A stretch of 64,000 nt of DNA. It comes from Hyposmocoma kahamanoa (Eukaryota > Arthropoda > Insecta > Lepidoptera > Cosmopterigidae). The first letter of the stretch is position 1, and each line of letters opens with the position of its first letter. The notes below the pieces were generated by a model that saw only the letters and a list, made by a program, of their open reading frames with translations, was not told where the DNA came from and ran no database searches. The stretch spans positions 22,537,421-22,601,420 of the forward strand of contig NW_020654810.1 of the NCBI RefSeq assembly GCF_003589595.1, given 5' to 3'. Position numbers and translations under genes: made by a program. Below are positions 22,623 to 35,097 of this stretch, one piece after another.

Positions 22623-23399
22623 GCTAACAAAAACGTATCTAAGTGACACAATATTTTTTTGAGATATCATAAAAAACCATAACCCGGTTTTAGAAATTAA
22701 CATTGTTTAATGATATTTCACCAATGCATCGTTAAGGTAAGTTCCAATAAGTCGAGCACGTTAACTAATTTTAACTATTTTTAAAAGAGAATTTTGTGCT
22801 CTATCTTATGCTGTTTAAAACGGATATTAATTTGACCATTTTTCACTTTGCCGCGTTTTAGTTACTGGACGTCAGAACTTAGCACGGGACAAACTAGGAG
22901 ACCCAAATGTCCTACGTGCTTGTTGCAGATATTTTATTTTTAACAACTTATTTTTCTTTTGTCATGAATAATTATAATAAGCTTTTGAGTACTTGGATGA
23001 CAAAAATCCTTTGTAGTGATTCATTTAGCAGGTTCTCACGATCAATGATGTTTGATGTAAATGATACCTAATTGTGTACAAATGTATACATAGAGCAACT
23101 CCTAGAGTTCCTTGCATATTCTTCTCACGGGAATTTGTTTAATCAATAAGACGATTATAATTACAACGATCGAACACAGAAAAATCTCTTCGACAGCCAC
23201 AGGGCAAGTAATCGAGTTTTCGAAATTCTTCTATGTGTTTTTTTTGTTATAGAAATTTGTACTGGATTTTACTGCATTCAGCGCCGCTAGTGACATCTAG
23301 AGAGAGATTTTAGAATCTTCTCACTGCAGCCGGTACCTTTACAGGTGCTTCAGGCTAATGTTCATGTCACATTTTCATCAAATGTATTGATTGTACAAT

Positions 23400-23565
23400 A
23401 TTATGACGATTTCAAGTTTAGTGCCACGCAGAGGTCCCGGGTTCGATTCCCAGGTCGGGAGAAATATTTGTATGGCTTACATTTATTTCACTCGTGAGTT
23501 TTGGTGTAATTTGAGGTTGTCTATGTGTGTATCCGATACAAGGTTTCCCTAGTGCGAAGCTATGA
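23400..23565 (+). repeat. SINE family E copy
   Basis: tRNA-like head with box B GGTTCGATTCCC (gtcccgggttcgattccc), then a ggagaaatatttgtatgg body, ttggtgtaatttgagg and a ccctagtgcgaagctatg end. Box A side truncated. Confidence 0.7.
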
Positions 23566-23639
23566 GTGTGTACGCAAAAACAAAACAAGAAAAGTGTGAG
23601 TACACTTTCCTATGGAACAAAGATTTATTTGACTTTGAC

Positions 23640-23745
23640 ATAAAGTTTAAAAGCCGCATGTGCCCGTACATAGTTACACCAGCACCCTTACCCTTAATTA
23701 CCCTTACTTTTACAAGGAGCTCTACTGTTCTAAAGCTAATGTCCA
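23640..23745 (+). repeat. Repeat A fragment
   Basis: Contains catgtgcccgtacatag, accagcacccttaccctt and aaggagctctactg. The hairpin is deleted. Confidence 0.5.
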
Positions 23746-24384
23746 TGCAATGCACTTCGGCTCGTACTTATTCCATGTCCTTTAGTATAATGGTTCCGTT
23801 AAATATTTCACGACGCATTATGTCCTATTGTCATTGATAGAAAGAAATTAACATATTGTTAAGTTTAATATCGGCTTTGATATGATCCGTCAGCTAACTA
23901 AATGCCGTTTATGTCTTGGCTCAAGCTGTAGGGTTAACTAGATAGTCTAGGGTCAGAGCGTGCTGCTTTCTCGCATTAAGGCTGTGTACGACACATAAGT
24001 GATTGACATGATAATGGTGTCGTATTGTATATCTAAACAGTGTACTGTGTGCGTTACATGAAACAATTTATTGAACTGATGGCACGTGATTGACGATGTT
24101 AGCTTATACAAGCGTGTTGAAATGTTGTCTTATTCGTTTTTTTTTTAAACCAATCAAATTACCTCGCATCAAACTAAACGTTCCCCGCCGTGTCTAAAAT
24201 TTACTACCAAACCCAGTTTACTTCTTATTTAAACTCATCGTAAATACTATAGAAAAAATTTCATGAATTTTGTTTATGATTATTATTGAGCTATTTTTTT
24301 CTATTAATTTCTACGTTTATTGTCTCTAATATTTCGATTGAAGGACTTGTATCCACGGTCATGAAAAAAAAATCGTCTCAAACT

Positions 24385-24575
24385 GGGGAATCCCTTGTAC
24401 TATGTGTACGAGAATACTCTGGGGCACTACCCATGACATCCAGATCAGAACCAATTTAGAAAAGTTCATTGCCCTGTTTGATTCTACCGGGAATCGAATC
24501 CAGAACCTCCACATCCAACGACGACAGTGCAAACTGTTGCGCCACTTGAGTCGTCTATCTTTTTTGTTTATCTGT
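24385..24575 (-). repeat. tRNA-derived SINE, single copy of another family
   Basis: The minus strand contains TCAAGTGGCGCAACAG (box A-like) and GGATTCGATTCCCGG (box B-like, complement at about 24488-24502). The flank ctgggaattggtttc-type sequence was not found elsewhere. Confidence 0.5.
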
Positions 24576-24599
24576 AAAGTTCCGTATTCGTAATTTTTA

Positions 24600-25890
24600 T
24601 TCAATCTACGGGTTTTTTTATTTAATTATCACAATATTTTAAGGAGCAATTATACAATTACTTGCTTACTTACATTACATACATTAGTATAACTACACTG
24701 CAACAATTCTAGAAGCGTCTAATTTGAAAGCGCCTTAAACATCAAAATCATCTGCACCATGCTAAGTATACGGGAACATGAGGTTTTTTATCGTGGTTTG
24801 TCAAATAAAGAATGTCACACTGTATGTGTAATATTGACATAGTACATATAGGTATAGGTAAATATATCGTCCTATTCTGACCTCTAATAATTAATTACTT
24901 TCTTCATATTCATATATAGGCCATTAATCAGAAGCGTTTGGAAAATATTTTCTTTATAAAAATGCCATCTCACAATCTCTCCACGTCGGACGCACGCACC
25001 TCTCTCAATAATATTTTTTTACGTAATAACATTCTAGTCTATATTATGTGCTTACTTTATTACAGAGTTTTAAGTGATAATTGTTAAAATGACGTCGTCC
25101 CAAACTTGATATTATTTATAAACTAGCTTACCATCAGGCGTACGACTTGTCTGTTCCGTCACTTGATATTATAAAAAAATAAATTAATTGGAATTACAAA
25201 ATGCCACCGCTGGCAATGTCGTGGCATGTGTTCGTATTTCAGACGTATCCAAAATCCTACCAAATCGTTTTCCCAAAGACTTTTCTTCCCGTTTATTTTG
25301 TGTTCTCATTGTTTGTCATTTTTAGTCAAAAATTAAAGAGATAAAACTACATATGAATCACCATAGAAAATCAATATCTTCATAATTTCGAATTTTGCTT
25401 CATTATGTTTTTTTTAATAGGGTCGCATAACGAGGTCCGTAATAGAGGATGCACACCTAAATAATGCCTAAACTAAAAATATTCACTCTCGCCTTCAAAA
25501 GGCCCAAGTTAAGTCTGCAGGCAGGGAATTGCACTCCATAGCTTTTATGCCATATTTAGCCATTATGGTTTCGTTTCGAATTGCGTTATTTTATGTGCGT
25601 AATTGAAATAACACCTTTCTTGATGTTTGAATCACAACCCTACTATTGTTCATTGTGAAACAATTTGTTCATATTTTCCTTTTAATGACGCAAAGCATAT
25701 AGGTGCTTCATTAGATTAATTTTTCCTGTTATGTTCAGCGAGATTTTTTAAACACAAATAACACGATAATAATAACGTGGCAGACAGCCACACTAATAAA
25801 TTCAAGATATTTATTCGCTGAAAATTGTAGCTAATATGAAAGTGTTATTGTAATTATTTTATATAAGATCGTATAATTCTCATTTTACTT
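24600..25890. other. Unassigned except for a repeat A head at 25123
   Basis: A segment at 25490-25560 (ctctcgccttcaaaaggccc... ggcagggaattgcactcc) is repeated at 37195-37245, so an unnamed dispersed repeat is present. Confidence 0.4.
25123..25176 (-). repeat. Repeat A head fragment
   Basis: tagcttaccatcaggcgtacgacttgtctgttccgtcacttgatatt only. Confidence 0.55.
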
Positions 25891-25892
25891 TT

Positions 25893-26075
25893 TAACCGAC
25901 TTAGAAAAGGGAGGAGGTTCTCTATTCGACTGTATGTTTTTTTTGTATGTATGTTACGCGATTTCTTCGGCATTGGTGAACCGATTTTGATTATTTTGAA
26001 GAAAATATTCCTTCTCTAAAGGTAAACTAGGGGATGAATGATTTTTGAGGTCGGTTTTTTAGTACTCTGTAGGTA
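25893..26075 (+). repeat. Repeat D copy, short
   Basis: taaccgacttagaaaagggagg to tgaggtcggttttttagtac, with an internal deletion. Confidence 0.7.
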
Positions 26076-26147
26076 GGTTATGATATAGCATGCATTTAAA
26101 GTAAGAAATGCGCTATACATAGCAGAGCAACGGAATTCACTCCGGGA

Positions 26148-26225
26148 TAGGGTTACCATTCCGAAATTTGAACAGTCCGGACTAAAATCCTAGCTATTGC
26201 AAAGAGTCCGGACTTTTTGATAACA
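26148..26225. repeat. Fragment related to the 5.6 kb AGGGTTACCA MITE
   Basis: Starts agggttaccattccg. Contains inverted agtccggact motifs at 26188-26216. Only one end is present. Confidence 0.4.
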
Positions 26226-26229
26226 AAAT

Positions 26230-27140
26230 ATAAGTAAAAGTCAAAAGATTTATTCACCAAATACAGTACATTGCCAATGACATTGCCTAATAGGTAGGTA
26301 AGTCAAATTACAGAAAATACAAACTTAAATTATACAGGTGTACTTACATAATAGTACAGAGTGCTTAACATCATAATTTTTTTTAAGAAAATGAATATTC
26401 ATTTAGGTATATTTAAATCCATACATGCTTATAAAAATCTTGATTTTCGTAATAAAGTTTCAGTGTTTGCTTGAATGCCGCTATTTATAAATCAGATACA
26501 CTAACTGGTGGCTTATTGTACATATTAATTTTTATATTTATGACCTGTTTTAACTTTTTTAGTAATCCGGTTTTATTTGTTACTAATTTATATAGTATAA
26601 TCGAAAGTGTCTCTCACGCAGTAGCCAAGATGGGAGAAGCCCCGGACAACAAAATTTTTGCCGTAAATCGAGTTGCACTACATTATTGCGAGGTGGAATT
26701 TACTTTTTATTCTGAATACTAATACCCTGATTATCATTGTCCAGACAAATGGTAACACTACTCCAGGACAACACCCAAACCAGAATCAATTTGAAGGATC
26801 GAGCCCGAGTTCTCCTCCTGCGGAGACCATAGTGCGAACGGTTGGTCAAAGTCATCAATCAAATTTCAAGTGACCAAGTCTACAACAATACAGTTGATTG
26901 ATTAGAATTTAATGACGACATTGAGTCGTAGTTTAAATGCTGAGTGGCGTGTATTAAACCCTTCGGCCAAAACGCCTCCGTCATGAAGGTCGACAGATAT
27001 TCAATCCGCACTCTCACCACAAGTGAATAAAATTCATGTTAATAACGTTGATATAACTTTGCCCCACAATAAGTATACAAATATAATATTGTCAAATTTA
27101 AACTCTACCTTAGAAACGTAACTTAGATTTTTTCTTTATA
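26230..27140. other. Unassigned, no gene seen
   Basis: An open frame of 83 codons at 26471 lacks protein character. No shared repeat recognised. Confidence 0.45.
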
Positions 27141-27145
27141 ATATC

Positions 27146-27318
27146 AATTGACAGGATGGACAACCGTCACTCTGAGACATAAGTTGTCAAGTCTCATGTG
27201 CCTGTGATTTCCCTTTAAAACCGGAACACAGTAATGCTGACATTACTGCTTGGCGGCAGAAATAAGTAAGGTGGCAGTACTTCCCTGGACAAATTCTTTC
27301 ACAAGGAGCTTACTGCTA
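27146..27318 (+). repeat. Repeat A copy with internal deletion
   Basis: The outer head joins directly to accgtcactctgagacataag. The hairpin and end are intact. Confidence 0.75.
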
Positions 27319-27565
27319 CGGAAATTAGATTATTAAATGTGGGACTTTATTCTAATCATTCAGGTTATTAACATTACGTTCATTACTACACGTTTTAACT
27401 ACACAATCAGCGACCAAAAGCAACAATAAACAAAGAACGGGGAAGTTAATTAAGTGAGCCTAGATAATAACTTATAATTAATGTCATGTTAATATTACAT
27501 ATTCGTGCAACTTTGATTACTTAAATATTTATTTTTTGTGCTTGTTAACATCGTTTTTAAATAAG

Positions 27566-27676
27566 ATGACAAGTCTCACGTGGCTGGAATTTCGCCAGCA
27601 CCCTTACCCTTCAAAACCGGAACGCAGTAATCCTCGTATGGTGGAAGTACTCCCCTAGACTCTCACAAAGAACTGC
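27566..27676 (+). repeat. Repeat A fragment
   Basis: From atgacaagtctcacgtggc to aaagaactgctac. The hairpin region is shortened (cagtaatcctcgtatgg). Confidence 0.65.
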
Positions 27677-28062
27677 TACTAAACCAAAGGTATATATTAC
27701 GTGTAAAAACCACGGCTTACAAAACGTGCAAGAGTTAGAAGCCATGGGAAAACGTTTACACATTATAATACACCATTGAATCGTGGAAAACTGCAGACAC
27801 ATGACGGATCAAACTTTCACATATCATTGCTATTAAGTGAACTAAGCTTACATATAACCAATTATGTAATCTGTGTTTAACACTATCGTGTAATCTAGAC
27901 GGTGACCGTAAATGAACTACTTTTGGGGCCTTCCTCAAATCTAGATTTGACTAATCACGTTGAAGCCAGAGGCTGTGGAGGCGCCGCCGCGTCACTACTA
28001 ATTTTCGTACAATATTTAGAAGTGCAGTTGCAGCACCATTGTCGTGACATGCGCGCGCCGCT

Positions 28063-28325
28063 TTTTAACCGACTTCAAAAGGAGGTTTTTTTGTATGTAT
28101 GTTACTTGATTACTCGGCATCTGTGAACCGGTTTTGATGATTCTTTCATCGTTGAAAATAAGATACCTCAGTATTGGTCCCATTTAAACTTTAAGACAAT
28201 ATTCCTCCTCTAAGGGTGGCAAACTAGGGGATGAATCCGGTTTCGCGCACTTTCCGGTAACCGATTTCAACAAAACTTGGCAATAGATGTAATTCCACGT
28301 ACGTTTGAGGTCTTTTTTTTATAAA
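28063..28325 (+). repeat. Repeat D copy
   Basis: taaccgacttcaaaaggagg to cacgtacgtttgaggtc. Contains the gcgcactttccggtaaccg variant segment. Confidence 0.7.
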
Positions 28326-28348
28326 AAAGTTATAATTTAATTATGCAG

Positions 28349-28726
28349 TCAGAATTGACTCGCATTCTTTCTTCTTCGTTTTGCTTAATGGCGGTTCCTT
28401 CTTTTTAAGATTTCGCCAGTGTCGAGTTTTCCGCTTAGCAGAATGTAGATTATGCTGCTGTAAATATGGCCGCCACAAAGAGGATAGGCAAATTGAGGCG
28501 GCGTGCTTGGATTGACTCGGGATTCCTTAATATAGGCCGATATGGGTATTTTAGTTCGAGATTCGTATAATTTCACGTTTTAATCTTCGATTAAGGCACA
28601 ATAGCACTATCCTATTCCACTTTAAACTAGATTTCACAAAATAATTGAAAGTCAAAATAAAAACGACACTTTTCCCTCCAAAAGGTCCAGAGCGAATCCG
28701 ACTCGCATTGTGCGAGTCAATTCTGA
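28349..28726. mobile_element. Probable MITE (378 bp or slightly more)
   Basis: TCAGAATTGACTCGCA at 28349-28364 is repeated exactly inverted at 28711-28726. A small extra hairpin (gactcgcattgtgcgagtc) sits at the right end. A target duplication was not found, so the outer limits are uncertain. Confidence 0.55.
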
Positions 28727-29149
28727 TCACAATTGACAGTTACAGGGGAACTAAACATTTCTAAAGCGTTACATTCGCGCCACTGTAGCGTTTCTACAAG
28801 CATCTAATTTGAAGGCGTCCTAAACCTCAATTTACACAGCGAGTTTCTTTATCGAAATTTTACATAGTTAGTGACGTACAAATTAACAAACATACAATTA
28901 CGATACAGTGGCTGTGAGAATTCCAGAGACCGTATGAAATTTTTCCGGAAGACACGCGACTTGATTTTTGACTCGTATCTAGTTTGTATGTTGCACAATT
29001 GGCTTGAATTGTGTTGCGAAAATTCGCTTTCATTCGCTCCGCGGCAATGTAAATTGAGCTTAAACTGCATGTAAATAAATTACATAGTAATTTTCTGCTT
29101 ACCTAAGTCCCAGTACATTCATTAACTATTTATGTTTTAATTGTTCCAG

Positions 29150-29158
29150 ATGGCGTAG
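29150..29158 (+). promoter_or_regulatory. Minimal upstream ORF (Met-Ala-stop) in the 5' leader
   Basis: The first bases after the splice acceptor at 29148-29149 read ATG GCG TAG, a two-codon upstream ORF, 20 nt before the main ATG. Such short uORFs can reduce initiation downstream or force reinitiation. The main ATG context (acaaATG) is acceptable. Whether this leader is used depends on upstream exons that I cannot identify. Confidence 0.4.
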
Positions 29159-29178
29159 AAAAGCAGTAAGAGTTACAA

Positions 29179-31922
29179 ATGTTTATCAACCTAATGGAGG
29201 GGGAAACGATAACCACAAACAATCTGATATCTTCGATCAAGAGGCTCAATAGCGATGGCAAAGAACACGGCACGATCAAAGCGCTGCTCAAAAACTTCAT
29301 CCTGCCTGAACCAGACATGGCTATAAAAACCAACCTAAATGATAACAAATACGTATACACAATTCCTGTCAAGCTTCCGGTCAACGAGCGAGCCAAATCT
29401 ATCCACGAAGCAAAACAAGCTTTCTTAAACTCCACTGTCAGTCCAAATCCCACTAAACTTTCAAACATCATGAAAAGAGAACCTGCGTTACATTACGCTC
29501 AAATTGCTATCACTACTGACGAAGATACGAGAAGCACGGGTGGAGGAAAGGATACTAAACCCGCCGCCGATATTGTCAAAAACAAAATGGCTACTCTTCC
29601 AGTTAACATGTCGCCTGTTAGGAAAAAAATGGAACCCCAACCAAGAAAAGTCAGCTTCAAAATCAAGAACGCATCAACCTCGTACCGACGTCCTCCGCTA
29701 GCCACGAAAACCATGACTATAACAAGTACAAAAGTGGCAGAACTAACAAAGAAATTCAATAATCTTGTAAATGAATCTCAACATGCAACTGTGAAACAAA
29801 CAAAATTGGTAAAAACTATAGAAGAATTGCAATCCGCATCAAAATATTCAGCTAGTAACAGTTCCACACCTTCTTCCACTCTCAGCTCAAGTCCCAACAT
29901 TAAAATTGTTTTAAGGCAAAGAAGAGGCTCCAAGAAACGCAATAGTCGCACCAGATGCTCCAGTATGGATTCAATAGATAAATTAATAGTATCGGACAGC
30001 AATTTAACTAAAATTCGCGTTATAAGATCAAAATCGGACGGAATTAATAGAGTTCCAAAGTCTCCTAAAAAACGCTTAAAGTATGCGGATTCGAGCGAAC
30101 AGCAAAGTGGTTCAGATTCTGTCGATGGCACTCCAACAAAAATAAAGAATTCGGAACCATTAAAAGAAAAAGCTCACCAAAGTAACGTTAGAAATGTAAT
30201 AAAGAAATTTGAGTGTGAAATTACCGCTCAAACTTCTTCTAATAACACGCTAAAAAGACACCCTGAAAACATGAAAAGTACAATAACTGTAAAAGAAAAA
30301 CCAAAAGTACCTGAAAAGAAATCTACTTTAACTTTAACGAAAAACGTTGTAGTAAAAGATGGTGTTCCAAAAATTAAATGTATAAAACCGCCTGAAGTAC
30401 CTCCCAAACCGCATGTTAATAACCAACACAAAGACAAAGTTGACCTTCCCAAGAAGAAAGAACCTATTTATGATAGAAAAAAATATAAAACAAACTATAT
30501 ACATACAGAAAAACTGCCTTTGAAAGCAGTAGAAATAATACAAGAGGATGTTAACGAGTACACTGCAACTGTGAGTACTCCTGGCGCGGTTGATACCTCA
30601 TCAATTCCTGCCACTAAACCCCCTGAAACAATTGACAAAGATAAAAAAGTGTCTCAAGAAATAGAGTCGAACATAACGCCCAACGAATCTTTTTTGTGGC
30701 GCAGAAAGTCTACAACGCAAATTTACTCAGATAGCGAAAAATCAATCTCAGATAGCAACTACAGTTTTGTAATTATAACGGCCAATGATACTGCAATTGC
30801 GAGCTCAATAGATCCAACAGAAATCTCAATTAGTGACGAATCTCTTACATTAGAAGAATTAAGTGAACCGCAAGTTAGTATCGTGACTAGTGAAACCAAA
30901 AATGATTCCAACTCAGACTTTGAAAGTAATTTAGTCGAAGCTTACAACAAGGAAATTTTACGTGGATTCACATCTAGGCCAAAGAAAGTGCCTGTAGTGG
31001 AAGACGATTATGAACCATTAGAACCTCGCGACGAAGACAACGTATTAGTAATCCCAATTAAAAGCGTCGATAGGTCTTCAATATCTTCTAAATTAAACTG
31101 TCCTCTGCCAGAGATACCTAAACAAACACCACCTGAATCTCCACAAAGTGACAAAGATAACATTTACCAGTGTCTTTTAGAAATGAGATCCCACCCTGAA
31201 GGTGATGAAAGCAGTATTCATAACTATGAACTCTGTGATAATCAGTTGGAAGAAAGAACTCGAGGAGATGGGGATAGCGATGACGGTTACGAGTATTGCA
31301 AATCTCCCATCAAGCCTTATTGTCTAACCTCTAGCTCAGGTATCCAAATCGCCGAAGACTATCAGCCTGACGACAAAGATAATGTCAAGAACTATTCAAT
31401 AACAAAATCTGTTAGTGGAGCATCAACTGTGAGCTACGAGAAGATAGGTTCGGATCGGATATATGAGAAAATACCTGCTCAGTCGCCAAAACCTAAGGAC
31501 ATCAGCCCTAATTACAGTAACAGACATTCTTTTGTTTCGTCCGATTACAACGGGTACAATGATAATGAAAATATTTATGATACGATAAAGCATGCCGATG
31601 GGACGTCTATGTCGCATTGCTACGAAAGTATACCGAACAGTCCGAGTATGGTGAAATTGAGGAACAATTTGAGGAAGCAAATGACATCAGCTGCACAGAA
31701 ACGGTTATCGTTTGACACTGTGTCCAACATTAGTCAGTCGACGTTGTCAAGTGAGCAGAAGACGAACAGTATCTATGGGCAGAGATCTGTGATTAGCTAC
31801 AACGGGCAAGAGATCGCTTTCCAAGTGCCAAGCAGCGAAGTGAGCGCCAGTGGGAGTGACCGGAGTGACGATTGGGTTGATGTTTCCGATGAGGAGAAAA
31901 ATGAGGAACAGAAGATCATTAT
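29179..31922 (+). CDS. Large coding exon of a signalling/adaptor-like protein (host gene, exon with start codon)
   Basis: This exon is open for 915 codons and is the clearest host gene here. A splice acceptor (ttgttccag) ends at 29149. An in-frame TAA at 29167-29169 lies between it and the ATG at 29179, so translation of this isoform begins in this exon (Met1, or Met6 at 29194). No globular domain is recognisable. The protein is rich in Ser, Thr, Lys and Asn and probably disordered. It has a basic Ser-rich stretch near residues 226-265, proline motifs of SH3-ligand type (PPEVPPKP near 405, PLPEIPKQTPPESP near 640) and many tyrosine motifs in acidic or polar context (YEPLEPR near 610, IYQCL near 660, YEYC near 702, YEKI/YEKIP near 752-762, ENIYDTI near 796, CYESIP near 813). 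An acidic DWVDVSDEE lies near 898. The exon ends in AT|GTAAGT. If unspliced it stops at the TAA within that donor. Tyrosine and proline motifs suggest a tyrosine-kinase/SH2/SH3 scaffold or the N-terminal part of an ephexin-like RhoGEF; this family guess is inference only. Confidence 0.85.
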
Positions 31923-32305
31923 GTAAGTACCATGCAAGTATTTACTCATCGTTATTTACGTTTCCATTATTATTACAAGTAAACGAATGGGAATCAAGTT
32001 CGTGGACGACTGTTACTATTTCTGCTTCATTAATAATGAAAATAGTCAAAACTTTCAAAAGTAGACATTTGGTGTGACCTAATAAATTACCCTATTTGGC
32101 GTAGCATGTACATCATTACATAATCAGCAGAACAAGTTCCCCAAGAGAAATGTAAACATCACTATCACTATCTGTTTGATATTACTCTGCTAGATAATCT
32201 TTTTAGTACTGAAAAAGTAGGGATAAGCTCCGGATGTATGGACCGCAAAAGTTGGATCATAAACACCTTGCAAAATTTTTTTCAAATGGAAATTTCTTAT
32301 TGCAG
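31923..32305 (+). other. Intron 1 of the large host gene
   Basis: Starts GTAAGT and ends TTGCAG. It holds no recognisable repeat. Both splice sites are strong and keep the reading frame. Confidence 0.65.
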
Positions 32306-32403
32306 TGTTCGAGAAATAAGTCGCGGTAGAAAAAGTCCAATCAGCTGGTCGCAGAAAGTGCGACATCAGTGGCTGAAAACACCAAAAAAAAGAGACGATA
32401 AAG
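32306..32403 (+). CDS. Second coding exon of the large host gene (98 nt)
   Basis: A clear acceptor (ttcttattgcag) precedes 32306 and a donor (AAAG|gtatgt) follows 32403. The previous exon leaves AT, which with the first T here gives ATT (Ile). The remaining 97 nt are 32 open codons plus one base, so the exon ends in phase 1. The peptide is strongly basic and polar with two tryptophans (ISWSQKVRHQW then a LKTPKKRDDK tail), unlike the repeat debris around it. The intron from 31923 to 32305 is only 383 bp. Splicing is predicted from sites and phase, not shown by transcripts. Confidence 0.75.
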
Positions 32404-33191
32404 GTATGTTAATTTCCTTTTTTGCGTATAATAATGATATCAAATAATTCGATGCTTGAATTATTTTTCCCGCGTTTTATATACTCCATAATGACACGAA
32501 ACTGCATATAGCGCCATCTAGTAATTGCTACTGGTATTACGTAGACACTTCCTACTAGTACAATAAAGACTTTGTGCTACGTTCACTTTCTCGCTAGAGG
32601 GAGCTAGTGAAATGCTGTTCTAAGTTTATTTTCAAACAAACAAAAAAAAATACATCGAAATAAATTCTTTGACGTGTTCGCAAAATTCATCCTTGTAAAT
32701 ATATAGTTACAAACAAACTTTAATATGAAATATGTAAATAGAAATTAGGCAACCGAGTACAAACGGACAAGAAACAATCGCGCAAGTGAAGTGACAAAGG
32801 CTGATCGCCTGCGCCTGCCACCGACTAAGCTGCGATTGCGCAAATCGAGATTTTGCCATAGATTGCGCAAACATGGTGACAGGCGTCCTACGCGCATTCC
32901 GTGCAAATATACTGCGCACAAATGATTTTATCGCACCTTGTTTCATGAATAAAATCGCTATCATTGTCTTGTTTTGACATTTTTTTAGGTTATCCCTTAC
33001 ATTTATCTTTCTTGGATGTTTTTGGTATTGCAGTGGGATGGGCCGTACCAGTCTCGTATATTTATATTTATCGGTACCATTTACATAGTTAAATATGAAA
33101 TAATAAAATCACATTTTTTACCAATATTTTGCAGTATTTCTTTTTAGTATTTATTGTGTAGTTTACAGATTATAACGTTTCTATTTTTAAA

Positions 33192-33432
33192 AAAACCGAC
33201 GACCGAAAGTTTTATTGGAATCGGTTACCGGAAAGCGCGCGAAACCGTATTCATCCCCTAGTTTGCCAGTCTTAATGGTGGAATAGTTTCTTCAAATTTA
33301 AATGGGACCAATAATGAGGTACCCTCTTTCCATCAAAATAAAATCATCAAAATCGGTTTCCAAATTAGTTTTAATCGCGTAGCATACACAAAAAAAAATA
33401 CAGTCGATTTAAGAACCTCCTTCTTTTCAAAA
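33192..33432 (-). repeat. Repeat D copy
   Basis: aaaccgacgaccgaaag to agaacctccttcttttcaaaatc, with the ggttaccggaaagcgcgcg variant. Confidence 0.65.
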
Positions 33433-34111
33433 TCACTTGTTGCTCTTTGCTGATATGTCTAATAAATAACACCCCAAAGTAATTGTATTGATTTGCAAGG
33501 TAATAAAATTATTCAGCTTAGTAATTTACAAAATAATAAACAATAATGTAAAACGGTAGGCAGAGCAATGTTGCAACAAGTTCACGGAACGGTCGCTGCG
33601 CGCGCGCCGGTAGTGGGTGGCCGTTAATTGTTGCCGGATTCCAGCGCCTACGCATAAGGCGCTAATCCTTTTGTATTACGCCAGTACTTAAGAAATATTT
33701 GAGCTAATTGTTATAATTGCAAACTGAAGCTTTTTTGATGTCTTAATTTATAGTTTGACAAAAAAAATTACATTGTCCAAAAGTTATCAGTATTAAAACA
33801 AATAGACCTTATTCTGTTTACGACATTCTATTCATACAATTTCAAACAGTATTTGTATCGCAATTTTCGAAAGTCCCTCCATCTTTGCGATTTCAAGTTC
33901 GTTCATTCTCGGACTAGTCCACTACCTAATTTCCGTGGCAAATTTTTATTATTTAGATATTTGTTTTTTTCGTGCAATATTATTTAATATTCGAATATTT
34001 TATCGTGACATATTATTTAATAATTACACGACAATATACTTGTTCAAGAATGACCGAGTTCTAAATGCACTACAGCACTGCGACTATTATGGGTAGGTGC
34101 GTTGTTTACTA

Positions 34112-34255
34112 CCAGGTACACGCTCAGAGCTTTTAATCGCAAAGATCTGAGGGGACTGCATTGCACCCGTCACGTTGACAAGTCCCATGTGCCTGTAATT
34201 TCACCAGTGGTAACAATACTTCCCTGGACGAACTCTTGCACAAGCTCTACTACCG
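34112..34255 (+). repeat. Repeat A fragment adjoining repeat D
   Basis: Contains agagcttttaatcgcaaagatctgagg and ccctggacgaactcttgcac. The hairpin segment is deleted and a D copy follows at once. Confidence 0.65.
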
Positions 34256-34408
34256 ACCTCAAAATTGCCACATTTAGAGATGGAATATTTAAATTTCTAA
34301 CAAAAAAGAATCATCAAAGTCGGTTCACAAATGCCGAAATAATCACGTAATATGCAGACAAAAAATACAGTAAAATAAAGAACCTCCTCCTTCTTTTCAA
34401 GTCAGTTA
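34253..34408 (-). repeat. Repeat D copy, deleted
   Basis: ccgacctcaaaattgcc to agaacctcctccttcttttc. It joins a repeat A fragment. Confidence 0.6.
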
Positions 34409-35097
34409 ATAAAATTATTAATATTAACCGAAAAAATTATAAATATAAGTTAAGAGAGAGACCTCTTATCAAGGTCCTTACATAAATAAACTTATAAATA
34501 GCTAACGTGAATTTGTACTAAGAAACGAAAACCCTTGGTAAGAGACTGAAGTCCGTACTAGGTGTTAACCTGTGTGACAGATCTCCAGGATGCCACCTCC
34601 GGATACAATAATTATTCTGTAAGTGCTATTTAACAAGATAAAACTTGCATTTAAAAATATAAATTAAAATAATGAATAGTTATTCGTTTACATATGTTAC
34701 GCTGTAATTACAATTTCAAATAATGTTGTGAGGTAGTCACCTGCTCTAAGCCAGCTGGCGCAGGTGAAACAAAATCGATATTGATAATGCCTGACCCACT
34801 TAGATAGCATGGACACGATAAACTATTTCCTAAACTACACTCACGATTTCTGCTCGCTTAACTACACTATAGTGTCTTTAGTTGTAGTATTCACAAATTG
34901 TCAATAAACTTCGCACATAAATAAATAGTTTGGTGCTTAAATTTTTAATTACCCGGGTGTATTTTTTCGTAGCATTTGGGAAACTGTTAATATTTGTGGT
35001 ACCTACGGTGAGTATGACTTCTCTATCTTTTATGGCTCACAATGATATGATATGGTGAGCTCCTCCACAAACATCAGGATCCTCCTGCGTTTTTTTG

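Noticed and set aside
28849..29074. Short frames just upstream of the large exon as a possible coding first exon
   Set aside because: No donor in frame. The acceptor at 29149 and the in-frame TAA at 29167 show that upstream sequence does not add codons to this isoform.
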